Shown: piece after piece, positions 22,311-33,235 of the stretch
Layout: every line of letters starts with the position of its first letter
How positions within the stretch are numbered: position 1 is the stretch's first letter
Assembly (NCBI GenBank): GCA_038380435.1
Contig: JAWZYU010000009.1
Span: forward strand, 64,943,901-65,007,900
Origin: Ryuthela nishihirai
Taxonomy: Eukaryota > Arthropoda > Arachnida > Araneae > Heptathelidae
Direction of reading: 5' to 3'
Length of the DNA stretch: 64,000 nt
Notes under the pieces: model-generated
Seen by the model: the letters and a program-made list of their open reading frames with translations, nothing else
Told to the model about the DNA's origin: nothing
Databases searched by the model: none
Translations under genes and position numbers: made by a program

Positions 22311-23643
22311 GGCCTACATTACCATCATCCATTAAAAAATACTTTACACATTAAAACTGCATCGTTCTTTGATAAAAAAAAATTCCACGTGATTTGAACG
22401 GGCTTTTTCATTTATGAAAGGAAACGTTTATGAATTATACACATCAAAGAGCTTTCATTGACAATTTTTTCCACAATCACATTTCAGCGATATAAAAAGA
22501 GCACGAGTTTATTAATAAAGAACCAAAGTAGATTTTGCATATAAAAGCTCTTCAAATATGGAACCAAAAAATATGTTAATATTACGGTGAATTTACTACA
22601 CCCCTAAATCTCAGTCAGGGACGTACCCAGCCCCCTCTCCTGAAAATCCTGTCGTCTTATACGAAATCTCAAACTTTTCTACCTGCTTTGAAATCCAAAA
22701 CAACTGTTTTTCTATAATTTTATTTTAGCCCCATAGTATATGTCCGACACTAAAAAAGATTAAAAATTCCATATAAAGTATCGTTTTAACCTTTCCTGTC
22801 CAACGGAATACTTTAAATTTTTAAATATTGGGAAACCCCATTCGTTATATGAAATAATACAATACTACTACGTGAGTAAATGCGAAATAGAAACAATGGT
22901 TACGCAGCGCAATGGAATTCAGTGCCCCCCCCCCCCCTCGTAACTAAAAGCCCGTCATTTTTAAATGGCATTTGGGATTAGTTGTTCTCTGCTTCAATAA
23001 AAATAATCATGAAACAATCGGTCCAATCTTTCCTCGATTTCTTCTCAATCATTGTCATCCCCACTCAAAAAAGTGTGGATCAATTTCACAAAATAGTTTT
23101 GATTGTTTCGGTTTATTTGGCGCAACAGCAACTAACGCCATAGTGCACCAAACGCAAGATAAACGGTAAAAGATAAAAGTCATATATCCCCTCAAACAAA
23201 AGTTAAAAACAGTAAAAGTGTGAAACGATGCAAAAACAACAAAGAACAAATGTAAATTACAAAAAGGAACAAATGTAATAACAACATAACAAAACGAAAA
23301 AATGTAAATACAATAACAAATATACATACCGGAAAATAACACCGATCCAGGTATAAAACATCCAGGTCAGATAAAACGAATAAATACAAAAACAATAAAA
23401 TTGGTTCCGGTTAAAATACCCTGTAAAGTGTAAATAGTCAAAACAGCTGTATAAGAGAGTCATCAGATAAAAAATATCCACGTGTAAGGGGCTCGGACGA
23501 AAAATCTGAAAGTTAAAATAAATATGTCGTTCAAGGGTAAAAGCAGGGCATGTGGCTAAAATATGTTTTATATTAAAATGGTATCACAAAACTCACACTT
23601 AAGTTCGAAATAGTTTTGTACGCAAGGAAGTAGAACAAAAAAC
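22311..23643. other. Intronic stretch, no gene seen
   Basis: AT-rich. Minus-strand open frames at 23055-23481 are hydrophobic products of A-rich sequence on the plus strand and are not supported. A C run lies at 22926-22938. Confidence 0.4.
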
Positions 23644-24024
23644 TTGGAAACCTTTCTTTGCCAGAAGAGGAGAAAAGATTCGAACACTATTTACAAAACT
23701 TTGAAAGGGAGTGGGGAATTCTTATTTAGTTTACCATCGTGTCCAAATCAAAAAAAAATTATGCTTGGAAAGCATCGTAGAAAACTGGAAAGATATCTAC
23801 AAATTTTAATCTATTTCTGCCAATTTTCCAAATTCTTTACCGTAATCATTGACTCATCTCGAGACAGGCATTTGGGACTATTTGTAGGATTTTCTTATTC
23901 GAGTACTCATCTAACTATTCATTATGAAACTACTTTGAAGTGGTGTGAAAAAACGTTTTTTGAAAAGTTTCCTTCAGCTTTTCAGAAACACGGTTTCGAT
24001 ATAAAGGAAGTAACTTTTAAATAA
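23644..24024 (+). other. Unassigned open frame, possible decayed gene fragment
   Basis: A 126-codon frame starts at TTG. The first ATG is near 23761 and leaves about 88 codons ending GFDIKEVTFK. Just upstream, another frame reads LPEEEKRFEHYLQNFEREWG before a stop, which looks more protein-like. The two together suggest a frameshifted coding remnant about 400 bp long. I recognise no domain. Confidence 0.3.
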
Positions 24025-24379
24025 CTTTTAATAAAGCGGTCATTGTCACAACAGGTGCTTTGAGATCTAACCTTTACATCCTTCTAAATATTTTCAACTT
24101 TCTGATACACACACGATTAACATCATTCACAATCACTAGTCATATATATTGATTCACTCTTTTTTCTACAAGTTCAATTTCATTCCTTCATAGCAGAAAA
24201 ATTAAATGATCTAAAACATAGGTGTACAACATACATGACATTTAGTTTGCATGTTTTAACTCAATTTTAGAGTTTTTTTCTCACCGGACTATACAATAAA
24301 TAGAAACCTACAAAAAGTGTTCTTGATATGCTTAGTGTTTCGCAGATCAACTTGTTCATTATTGCTTTCTGCTGGCATT

Positions 24380-24560
24380 ACACGATGGTTTAACACGCGA
24401 CCGTAATTTCTTCGGCCATTTTCTTTTATTACGGCATTATGAAAAGAGAATCCTGTATTATGATTACGAGGAACCCTGGTGCGATGCGAAAGCGGAAATG
24501 AGAAGAGATAATTGACACAGCGCATGCGCGTATAAGAGACAGTGCTGCCGACTTTCATTC
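24380..24560 (-). promoter_or_regulatory. Possible promoter-like segment with NRF-1-type palindrome
   Basis: On the minus strand AGCGCATGCGCT-like sequence (core GCGCATGCGC near 24524) resembles an NRF-1/EWG site. About 120 bp downstream is AAAATGGCCG, a good start context that opens a 9-codon frame. A second ATG then gives about 23 codons (MPAESNNEQVDL...) up to a GTAGGT. This island is CpG-richer than its surroundings. It could be a first exon of a nested gene, but no downstream exon was found. Confidence 0.3.
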
Positions 24561-24711
24561 AAGGTCAATTCTGACATATGTTCGAGTTTCAGTTGCGCAC
24601 CCCAGAAAAAATATTCCTAACAAATGCTCGCAACAAACAGCTAGCGATGAATTTAATGTAGATTCTGTGATCCTATTGCTGTAGTAGCAAGAAAATATAT
24701 AGGAGTATTAA

Positions 24712-24979
24712 CACTTTGACTGCCGCAATGTTAAAATTTTTTCGAGTCCTGGGGCCACGTCTTTTTTTTTGTTAAATCAACTAAAATTGGTCTTATGCTA
24801 TACAATATAAGTTTACATAATTTTTATAAATTTGTTGCTTAAAAACAAACTTTGAAAGTGTGAATCACGTGTGCTTCACGCGCCCTGAACTACAAATTTG
24901 TATGTGAAGCACGGATGATTCACGCGGCCCCAGGAACAAAATAAGTGAATCGTATATGATTCATACGGCAGTCAAAGGG
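24712..24979. mobile_element. 268-bp piggyBac-type MITE at TTAA
   Basis: TTAA at 24708-24711 and 24980-24983 flanks ends CACTTTGACTGCCG and the inverted CGGCAGTCAAAGGG. Subterminal GTGAATC and GATTCAC motifs also pair. TTAA duplication and short TIRs fit a piggyBac-derived MITE. Confidence 0.85.
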
Positions 24980-24983
24980 TTAA

Positions 24984-25381
24984 ACATTAGGTGATATATT
25001 ATTGCACATTCTTTAAGGTTTTGCCTTTTGATGACCAGTTAACATTTTTATATTGCACCGTTCGATTTCATTTCTATTTGAAAGTTAATTATTTCCAGAC
25101 GAGGAATTCGGGAATGGCAAGTCCCGATGCTTTAAAGCTGAGTTCAGACTCAAATTTCGAGTATATTAAGAGTAAAAAAAATCTGACATAGTCGTAAATA
25201 GGTACAGAAATGTACGCCGCCAAACATTTTTTTTTATTATTCGAATTGCAAACTTTAAAATAATTTGAATTATTTGAGGACAAAATTAAAATTATTTCGA
25301 ATAAAAAATACTAAAACTAATTCGTAAAAACTGGAAATTCTAGAGTACTGTCACTGCAAACGAAAATCAGTAGTTGGTTAA
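24984..25381. other. Intronic stretch, no feature seen
   Basis: AT-rich sequence with no recognisable element. Confidence 0.4.
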
Positions 25382-25757
25382 TTGTTTTACCTCTGAGCGG
25401 CACTTTTTGCACACCATAGGCTAAATGGCCAGGTCACATGGACCCCGAAGGCTCAAAGAAGGTTGGGGGAGGGGACCCACTGGAACAGCTGTTGGGAGAC
25501 AGATGGTAGCCTCCCGTCAAGGCCATCCAGCGTGTTCTTTAAACGTGCACAGGGTATGGCTCTCCCGCACACGGACCCACGGCTTAACGTCCCATCCGAC
25601 GGACGGCGGCCTTTCCAAGCCCATCGGTGTCCCCTACTGACCGTGGGCAGGGCGGGAATTTTGCGGAGATAAATCTCAATGCTGACCCAGCTGGGACTCG
25701 AACCTAGGAACTACAGATTACGAGCCTGGCGCGCTACCGACTGAGCCACCCCCGCCC
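25382..25757 (-). mobile_element. SINE-A copy 4, near full length
   Basis: From GTTTTACCTCTGAGCGGCAC to CGACTGAGCCACCCCCGCCC, with box B complement GGGACTCGAACC. Close to the family consensus. I could not make out its target duplication. Confidence 0.88.
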
Positions 25758-25805
25758 CAGTAAGAGAGAGAGAGAATCCCTGGAAAAACAATAAAACGCT
25801 GAATA

Positions 25806-25985
25806 ATGTTAAAAAAATAAATTACTCCTCAAGCAGCTGCTGACAAGAACCTGCCAGTTTATTTCACGCCAGAGCAATAAAACTGGCATCTACGCCATAT
25901 AGTCTGTGCAGAAGACGAGACCAACAAAAAGACAAAACAAAAAATAATTTTTGAGTTTGAGCGATTTTTGAGTTTGAGTCAATAG
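25806..25985 (-). mobile_element. SINE-B copy 7, head lost
   Basis: TACTCCTCAAGCAGCTGC followed by TGACAAGAACCTGCCAGTTT and GACGAGACCAACAAAAAGAC. The tRNA head is replaced by a short tandem of TTTTTGAGTTTGAG. Confidence 0.6.
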
Positions 25986-26008
25986 TATATAAAGGAATAA
26001 ACGAAAAT

Positions 26009-27296
26009 TTGAAAGTGGCTAAAATTTTCCTTGATATACATAAGGCGTTTGATTCAGTTCCATATGATCTTTTTAAACTGTATAGCTGTAATCTAAGAGA
26101 GTCAATTTTTAATTGGTGTAAAAGCTACTTATGCGACAGATTACAGAGAGTAAAAATAAATGATTGTATAAGTAATGTAAATAAGGTATGTTTCGGTGTA
26201 CCACAAGGTTCAGTGCTAGGACCTATTGTATTTTTAATTTATATAAATGATCTATGTAATCTGAAGTTAAATGGGAACATATTACTTTTGCTGATGATAC
26301 TGTACTAGTGATTACTGCTCCGGATTTGGAGTCTTTAATTACAACGGTAAATTCCGATTTGAATAACATTAGAGGTTGGTTTCTGTAAAATAAATTACTT
26401 TTAAACAAAAACAAAACATTCATTCTTTAGGCCTAAGGGAGAAAATGATTTATTGCAAAATAAAATTACCTATTATGACATGTGATGTATATTAAACTGA
26501 TATGATGTGTGTATTAAACTGCTGCCTGGATGTGACACGCTTGAAGAAGAAGACATTGAAAAATGGTTAAAAGGTAAAAGTTGGAAAATGAAACACTGAA
26601 TGATGACGAAATTATCAATGCAGTCTGCCAAGAAGGGAACGGAGAAGAAGCAGAGATTGAAGAAGAGGTAGAAGGGAAAGTTAGCTATATTGAAGGAAAG
26701 GCAGCTTTTGATGTTGCAGTAAGATACAATGAACAACAGGCTTCATCTGCGATTGATGTGATGTTTATTAAAAAACAGCAAGACTTTGCAGGTAAAAAAG
26801 TGTTAAGTTCAAAGAAACAAAAGAAAATCACGGACTTTTTCAAGTGTGTGAGTAAATTGTTAATATTGTACAACAAATTATTAATTAAAATACAGTACAG
26901 TTAGTATTTTTGTCATTTGCCGTTTTCATTTATTTTCTGACACGATTTTCGGATTAACAGGGCTTTCGTTCATCCCGCCAGCGGTCCGGTCCCGTAACGC
27001 CGGATAACAGAGTCTACTGTATATTAAAAAAAACTAATGTTATAATACCAAAACTGTATTATGTTCGAAACTTTCTCAACATTTCATTATTAAAATTGTT
27101 ATATAACTGTTGGGTCATGTATATAACTGTTGGGTCCTACTTGAAACATGGAATTATGTCATGGGGAGGTATGTATTTTATTAACGTAAAAAGCCTTATA
27201 ACAATACAGAATCGTGTAATACGATGCATTATGAAAATAAGAAAATTTGATAGCGTTGAAATCTATATGTTACCACTAAAGCTCGAAAGCCGTTAA
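26009..27296 (+). pseudogene. Jockey/CR1-like LINE reverse transcriptase, split by a Tigger fragment
   Basis: RT palm motifs: FLDIHKAFDSVPYDLF (26030-26078), RLQRVKINDC, CFGVPQGSVLGPIVFLIYIN near 26190-26250, then TFADDTVLV in a shifted frame near 26283. After the interruption at about 26480-27018, the C-terminal part resumes near 27040 with GSYLKHGIMSWGG and NRVIRCIMKIRKF. The same type as the remnant at 145-1110. Confidence 0.75.
26480..27018 (+). mobile_element. pogo/Tigger-like transposon, 3' part
   Basis: The right terminus reads CGCCGGATAACAGAGTCTACTG and is followed by TA (27019-27020), matching the TTATCCGG-type ends of pogo/Tigger elements. The 108-codon open frame at 26581-26904 is the acidic C-terminal tail of such transposases (LNDDEIINAVCQEGN; YNEQQASSAIDVMFIKKQQD; KQKKITDFFK). 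The catalytic DDE domain and the left end are missing. Confidence 0.75.
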
Positions 27297-28108
27297 TGTG
27301 CACATTACCTAGCTATTCTGCAGATTAACTGTTCTGCTCCGTTAACGTGCGGAATCAAGAGTTTTCCGCATTTTACCTAGGTAATGTGCACATTAACGGC
27401 TTCCGTATCGTTAAAGTTCAAAAGTTTGTTTCTCATAGTGGTGAATCTCTTGAATATGAATCTTCGTGTCACGAGATTCACTCGTCCGCATTATAAAAAA
27501 CGCCCCGGATAAGCGGAGGCCAAGTGAGAATGAATCGGTAAAGTGATTCATTCTTGATAACGAATCACTAAAATGAATCGTTCTCACTTGACCTGCTCAT
27601 TTTGGGGGCGTTTTTTATAATTCGGACGACTGATTCATGTTGACAGAGGGATGACCCTGGTTTCAACCCCTCTCTCGGACACTAGATAAATAACATCATG
27701 TTAATTTAAGCGTACAGAAACGTTCCTGTTGTTCCAGCAAAGATCTTATTTTCACTTTAACGAGTGCCTAGTAGGTAATGTGCAGATTATCCAGGTAATT
27801 TGCAGATTACCTAGGTAATTTGAGAAATGAAACAATTTTCCGCACGTTAACGGATCACCCTAGTTAATCTGCACAATGTCATCGACACTAGATAAATAAC
27901 ATTATGTTAATTTAAGCGTACAGAAACGTTCCTGTTGTTCCAGCAAAGATCTTATTTTCACTTTAACGAGTGCCTAGTAGGTAATGTGCAGATTACCTAG
28001 GTAATTTGAGAAATGAAACAATTTTCCGCACGTTAACGGATCACCCTAGTTAATCTGCACAATACCTAGATAATCTGTAGAATAACTGATTTCTGCACTT
28101 TAGCGGTA
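27287..28108. repeat. Inverted-repeat complex with a 206-bp tandem duplication
   Basis: Segments with GTTAATGTGCACATTACCTA, CTGCAGATTAAC and CCGTTAACGTGCGG recur in both orientations. At 27291-27312 and 27391-27415 they form a hairpin, and 27310-27352 pairs with 27835-27875 and with 28018-28060. The stretch from 27678 is repeated from 27884 (period 206 bp); the second copy lacks 20 bp around AGATTATCCAGGTAATTTGC. The outer parts look like long TIRs of one unclassified element. Confidence 0.6.
27474..27638. mobile_element. 165-bp hairpin element inside the complex
   Basis: The arms ACTCGTCCGCATTATAAAAA and the inverted TTTTTATAATTCGGACGACT extend inward through ACGCCCC, AAGTGAGAA and GTGATTC pairings, leaving a small loop near 27555. 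No coding capacity. Confidence 0.65.
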
Positions 28109-28172
28109 ACATATATAATAAAAGGCGTCTGTGTGTCTGTATCAGCCATAACTCATCGAGAAATCAACATAT

Positions 28173-28417
28173 CGCACCCCGGCAAGAAAAGTGACATAAC
28201 TCAAAAAATGCGTATTTTGAGGTTATGTCAGTGATAAATAGGTATTGTGTTCCTCTAGGTGAACGAAAAACGTCACATCTCTAACTCACAAATTAACCGC
28301 CAGGGAGCAGTTGTCAGTTTTACTTTTAGGCTACTCCACATTCATCATGATTTCTTTAATTTGTTATTTCTCAAATACTGCATTTTTGAGTTATGTCACT
28401 TTTCTTGCCGGGGTGCG
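28173..28417. mobile_element. 245-bp MITE with about 45-bp TIRs
   Basis: Ends CGCACCCCGGCAAGAAAAGT and the inverted ACTTTTCTTGCCGGGGTGCG, continuing inward through GACATAACTCAAAAA. ATAT flanks both sides (28169-28172, 28418-28421) and is the probable target duplication. The family is not recognised. Confidence 0.8.
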
Positions 28418-28421
28418 ATAT

Positions 28422-28960
28422 ATACTTCAAATTTTCTGAGAATGTTTCTGGTTGTGGTCCTGATTGTAGTGCCAAATTTCAGGTCTAAAGTTCAAAAGGG
28501 GGGCTTGCTAGAAGCAAAAATATTTACCACTCTATTCCTACGGGAAACGAGAATAGCTGTCAAATTTATTATTGCCATTTACTGTTCCCTAACTGTAAAA
28601 TTAAAGAGTTAAAATAGAATTTAAATCTACTGCCGTTGCCAGATTCCCCGCATTTCCAAAGGCATTAGGCATTATTTAAGCGTTCTATGATTTTCTAACC
28701 AAACATGGAGTCCGGCAGGGTGAACCCGCCTACGAAATTTGGGAAATTTGGGAATAACAGAATGCCAAAAAATCTGACGAAATAAATATCTCTATCGTTT
28801 GCCACGGGCTCTGAGAGCGCGCGCCGTCAGCAGTGACCTTTGCAACACAGGGAAATTCTTAGTGTTCAAACCGTGTAAAATGTCGGGGGCGGGGGAGGAG
28901 AATACTCACAAAACTAACCTTTAGTGCAGGTTAGTTTTGTGAAAACAAGGAACAGTAAAG
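28422..28960. other. Intronic stretch, no gene seen
   Basis: Mixed sequence with a GAGAGCGCGCGCCGTC island near 28814 and a duplicated CTTTAGTGCAGG (near 28920 and again right after the SINE-A at 29315). No reading frame of note. Confidence 0.4.
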
Positions 28961-29314
28961 GTTGGGTTGTTTTACCTCTGAGCGTCACTTTTTTGCACAC
29001 CATGGGCTAAATGGCTGGTCACATGGACCCCGAAGGCTAAGAGAAGGTTGGGGAGGGGACCCACTGGAACAGCTGTTGGGAGACAGATGGTAGCCTCCCG
29101 TCAAGGCCATCCAGCGTGCTCTTTAACGTGCACAGGGTATGGCTTAACGTCCCATCCGACGGACGGCGGCCTTTCCAAGGCCATCGGTGTCCCCTACTGG
29201 CAGTGGGCAGGGCGGGGAATTTTGCGGAGATACATCTCAACGCTGACCCAGCTGGGACTCGAACCTGGGAACTACAGATTACGAGCCTGGTGCGCTACCG
29301 ACTGAGCCGCCCCC
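28961..29314 (-). mobile_element. SINE-A copy 5
   Basis: Begins GTTGGGTTGTTTTACC. A short internal deletion removes the CTCTCCCGCACACGGGGCCA region. It ends with the complete tRNA-like head CTACCGACTGAGCCGCCCCC. Confidence 0.88.
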
Positions 29315-29454
29315 TTTAGTGCAGGAAACAAGAGGATATGCAGATTAAGAGTGAGGGACGAGCTGTCACAATTTGGGTAGAAACAAAGCCACGGGCCAAG
29401 TGAGAACCTTATATTGAAACCAATCGCTGGGGCACAAGGGGGATGCTGTGCAGG

Positions 29455-30545
29455 AAATTTGGACCTGTTGATCGTCATAATTTGTGGTTGATTGTGAGAT
29501 CATATGGTATACCTGACAAGTTAGTTAACATAATGAAAGCTTTCTATAATAACACTGAGTCGTGTGTGAGAGTTGGTAAGGCTTGTAGCAATTGGTTTAG
29601 CATTACTTCTGGTGTTCGACAAGGGTGCATTGTCTCCTTTTCTCTTTAGCTTGGTTATTGATTACGTTATGCGAAATTCAAGGGAAAGATTTCGGCCTTA
29701 AATGGACTGGAGATACGAAAATTTCTGATTTAAATTATGCTGATGACTTAGCCCTTTTAGCAAATGATGATGATGATGAGATGAACTCTTTCATTCGAGC
29801 TGTTGATGAAACTGGTAGTAGAGTAGGTTTGGTTATAAACAGAGAGAAAACTAAAGTGATGAAAATTGGTCAGGCAGGCTGTGATTTAGTTAATCTGAAG
29901 GGTTGCAATCTTGAACAGGTGTCACAGTTTAATTATCTTGGGAGCTATGTAACAGATAATGGTGATGTGCGGCATGAGATCAACAGACGAATAGGGATTG
30001 CTGCCGAGAATTTTAAGAATCTAGGGAGAGTGTGGAGAAATAGGCGTATACACCTAAAGACTAAAATTAGACTGTATAATAGTTTGGTTCTTTCTAGAGT
30101 TAGTTATGGTAGTGAACCTTGGACACTTTGTAAACAAGATAACAGGAAACTAGATGCTTTTGATTCCAGATGCTTACGCAGTATCTTGGGCATTAGGTGG
30201 TTCAACTTTGTAACTAATGATGAGGTTAGGCAAAGGAGTTTGCAACCTCCTTTAAGCAGCATATTGTGCAGAGAGAGACTCCGTTGGTTTGGCCATGTTA
30301 CCCGTGTGGATAATTATAGATTGGCGAATACGGTTATGAACAGTGTGCCTAAAGGCCTCAGAAAAAGAAAGGGGAGACCTAGGATGCGGTGAGCAGACAA
30401 TATCAAACAGGACCTTGTTAGAATTGGTGTGCAGTGGCCGGATGCAGTAGATGTAGCTAACGATAGACTTGCTTGGAGAACTAAATTGCACGGTCTGGTT
30501 GGACCTCCGTAGCCCATGGCTGCTTGAGGATGATGATGATGATAG
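29455..30545 (+). mobile_element. RTE-type LINE copy 5, 5'-truncated, best preserved
   Basis: Starts within the RT domain. A frame from 29443 carries GIPDKLVNIMKAFYNN and GVRQGCIVS, then a 2-bp loss shifts the frame. A 255-codon frame (29625-30392) holds LNYADDLALLAND, the thumb and the C-terminal region (KIRLYNSLVLSRVSYGSE; RLRWFGHVTRVDNYRL). It ends at TGA (30390-30392), where other copies have TGG, so the last 45 codons are cut off. The 3' tail is GATGATGATGATGATAGG. Truncation at the 5' side is typical of target-primed insertion. Confidence 0.87.
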
Positions 30546-31124
30546 GATGGCAAAATCTGTGATAACGGAAAAAAAAATTTCCATACCTCACGCAGAAACT
30601 AAGCCAAGGGCTATGAGACTGACGTCAAAAACGATCCAAACCGACATTGGGCAATTTTCTTCCTGTTGAAAATCTGTGCTAAAGGTCGTGGGTGTGTGTG
30701 GGAGGGGGGGGTACTTATAAAATTTTCCTTTAGTGCAGTGAAAATAAGAAAATACAGGTTGAAAAATGTATTTACAAATATTCAAAATATCTTTAAGAAT
30801 ATGTTGATGAAATAGAAAATACTGAAACGATGTTATGAAGAAATAATCATTATAAAAGCGATTATTTTTAAGTAAATCATTGTATTACAGTTATTATCGA
30901 GTTCACATTACTGTTGATAATATTTAACTAATGTATAAACTTTTAGTTTACTAACACTACGGGCAAGTGTCTTACTCTTGTGGTGTAGTTATTTTTGCAA
31001 AACATTTTGTATGCTACTAGTTCAGGGTATATTGTAACAGTATAAACCATGTATTCATATCTAAGGAAATAAAAGATTGATTGATTGGTTACAGTGGTAA
31101 CCTGTAATTTTGATTGATATATTA
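30546..31124. other. Intronic stretch, no feature seen
   Basis: AT-rich with a GGGAGGGGGGGG run near 30700. No gene or element ends seen. Confidence 0.4.
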
Positions 31125-31520
31125 CAGAGGTCTCTGAGCCCAAGGGCTGAAGAGAAGATTGGAGGAAGGGGATCCATTGGACAGAGGACAGATGGTAGCC
31201 TATCGTCAAGGTCATGCAGCGTGTTTTTTAACGTGCTATGGCTCTCCTATACACGATCACGGCTTAACGTACCCTCTGATGGACAGCGGCCTTTTGAAGT
31301 TCATCAGTGTCTCCTTTCTGACCGAGACAAGATGTGGGTTAGTGGAGATAAATCTCAACGCTGGCACAAGGACTTTTATTTTTTCTTTCATTTACGACAT
31401 ATAGGATAGAGAAGAAACCTAGAAGCTACTCCTAGCTTTTACAGCCTTCTCATACAAAGACAAGCCCTACTAAGACCGAAGTCACTACTGACCACTGTAA
31501 GAGCTAACACTAATTATCTC
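31125..31520 (-). mobile_element. SINE-A copy 6 (diverged) joined to repeat E
   Basis: 31125-31365 is an old SINE-A body (GATGGTAGCCTATCGTCAAG; ACGGCTTAACGTACCCTCTG) that stops at TCTCAACGCTGGCACAAGG, before the tRNA head. From 31372 the sequence belongs to repeat family E, also seen at 9410-9570. Confidence 0.65.
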
Positions 31521-31679
31521 TTAAGGAAATATATTGTTGCAAAAGGCAAGATACTTCAAATCACGAATGGCAATGTCAAAATATTCTTTTAAAAGCACAA
31601 TTTACAAATTTATAACTTCTACATGATCACTGAGACATTCATAAACTCTTTCAAAAAAAGGGGGGAATAACCCATACCT

Positions 31680-31841
31680 TAATAAATACCCCCTCATGTA
31701 GCTGCTTGCCACAGAGGTCTGACAGGAGCCTGTCAGTTTATACGCCATAGTAGATCTGTGAGGATGGCGGGACTTCAGCAAAAAAACAATACGAACATCC
31801 ATGCCTTTGTCCAGGGCTCGAACCCAGGTCCCTTATATCAG
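31680..31841 (-). mobile_element. SINE-B copy 8, head cut off
   Basis: Canonical from TACCCCCTCATGTAGCTGCT through GTCTGACAGGAGCCTGTCAG to box B (GGGCTCGAACCCAGGTCCCT). It then breaks at ATATCAGTA, where the composite element begins, so the tRNA box A is missing. Confidence 0.8.
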
Positions 31842-31844
31842 TAT

Positions 31845-32822
31845 ATTGTACCATCATGACTGATGGTACAATCAGTCATGAGTTCGTATTCACTTCAAAG
31901 GAAGATAACAAGATTGCCGGCGCCCTATCTTCCTTTGAAGTGAAATACGAACTCGGTGACTGATTGCATCATCGATATTCTTTAGGTTTATTTTCTACCT
32001 TTTCGGGATCTACAGGAAGATAGGTATTCACAAAAATTTTTAATTCGCTTGTTTTATATTTGTCACTAAAAATATCTCCTTCAGAAACTTTCATATATGA
32101 CTCAAACATCAACCAGTTTCCCTCTCTTTTGGAATCGTGTTTGAGATAGCCCATGACATTGGAGACCTCACACACTTTGAGACACAATTCGTTAACGTCT
32201 AACCGTGCGAAAATCCCCCTCCCTTTAATCAGGATGGGAAATGGGGGGGGGGGGGAATTTCGAAATAGATTCGATGAGTCGTTATATGAGCTTCCATTTG
32301 ACACCTAACTGGTAACTGTAGGCTCTCGTGTTTGGATGATATAATAGACAAATGACTAATATTTCCCGTTTTTAAGTGGATTAGAAAGCAAGGGGAATAC
32401 TTTTATTTCCCACAACACTCCCCACGTCACAAGCTTTCATTTGCATGTTACATGCATGTTACATACATGTTACTTTCGGCACTCGCATTCTGGAGATATA
32501 GCGGAAATCATTAGGGGTCAATTTTTTTTTACAACCTGTGACACTCCCTGGTCAGAAGCTTTCATTTGACGCATAGCTTGTTACTTTCCGCACTTGCGTT
32601 CTGGAGATATAGGGGGCAATCGTTTTCATATTTTTCCCTTTGTTTAGGGGGGAGAAAGAATGGAGGGTCTATAACACTCCCCGCGTCATAAGCTTTCATT
32701 TGACACATAAATCATTAAGTTTCTCCATCGCGTTCGAAAATTATGGTGAAACAACTGTTTTGACAAACCAACTTACCGCCAAATTTACAAATGTCAAGCG
32801 AAAATAGGAAGATAGGTAAAAA
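31845..32822. mobile_element. Composite repeat copy 1: hairpin plus tandem modules
   Basis: Unclassified. The left part is a hairpin: GAGTTCGTATTCACTTCAAA pairs with TTTGAAGTGAAATACGAACTC, and the right arm ends with AGGAAGATAGGT at 32011-32022. Then come modules of about 130-140 bp, each with AGCTTTCATTTG-like sequence (32288, 32430, 32561, 32689) and TTCTGGAGATATAG. The right end is AATAGGAAGATAGGT at 32808-32822. A second copy lies at 45836-49510. A 111-codon minus frame (31969-32304) overlaps it, with no known motif. Confidence 0.6.
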
Positions 32823-33019
32823 TGTTAATACATTACTTAATGTCTCCCAAACTCTAGATACATGCCTTGCATTCAAGTTTAAGATTTTATATTCAGTTTA
32901 TAGAGCAACCTTTATATTTTAGACGACTACAATGTCGACTTATAGGCCATGATATGCAGTAGTTGTTCCTCTTCTTTTATGGTAATTCACATTAAAGTTA
33001 ATTTCAAGTTACATTTCAG

Positions 33020-33235
33020 ATACTGGGCTTACAGTTACATACAGGACTGATAATTCTGTTGGAAGCGCAAATATTCTTAAATAATTGTATGCAAGTGAGA
33101 CAAGTGTTGAATCACCAAGTTCTCAGTTTCTCTCTCGTGGAGCAAATCAAGCTTTTGAGGAACCTTGGTTTCCGCCAAACACTGTTTGAAAAGTCCAAAT
33201 CTAGCATGCACAATGGAAAAAGGGTTAAAATTAAA
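33020..33235 (+). CDS. Candidate plus-strand exon, product unknown
   Basis: Borders are AAGTTACATTTCAG and AAA|GTGAGT, a consensus donor. One frame is open for all 72 codons (ILGLQLHTGLIILLEAQIFL ... KRVKIK). A second frame has one TAA and one TGA but looks equally protein-like (ETSVESPSSQFLSRGANQAF; EEPWFPPNTV). It may be a real exon of a plus-strand gene or an exon-like piece of a decayed one. It is not part of the minus-strand gene. Confidence 0.4.

Noticed and set aside
23055..23481. Hydrophobic minus-strand frames, possible membrane protein
   Set aside because: The composition follows from A-rich plus-strand sequence. There are three overlapping frames, no start context and no splice logic.
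30252..30584. Minus-strand 110-codon frame opposite LINE copy 5
   Set aside because: Shadow frame: the sense strand carries the recognisable LINE protein.
31969..32304. 111-codon minus frame as a transposase of the composite element
   Set aside because: No motif, not conserved in copy 2, and it overlaps the module region and a G run.
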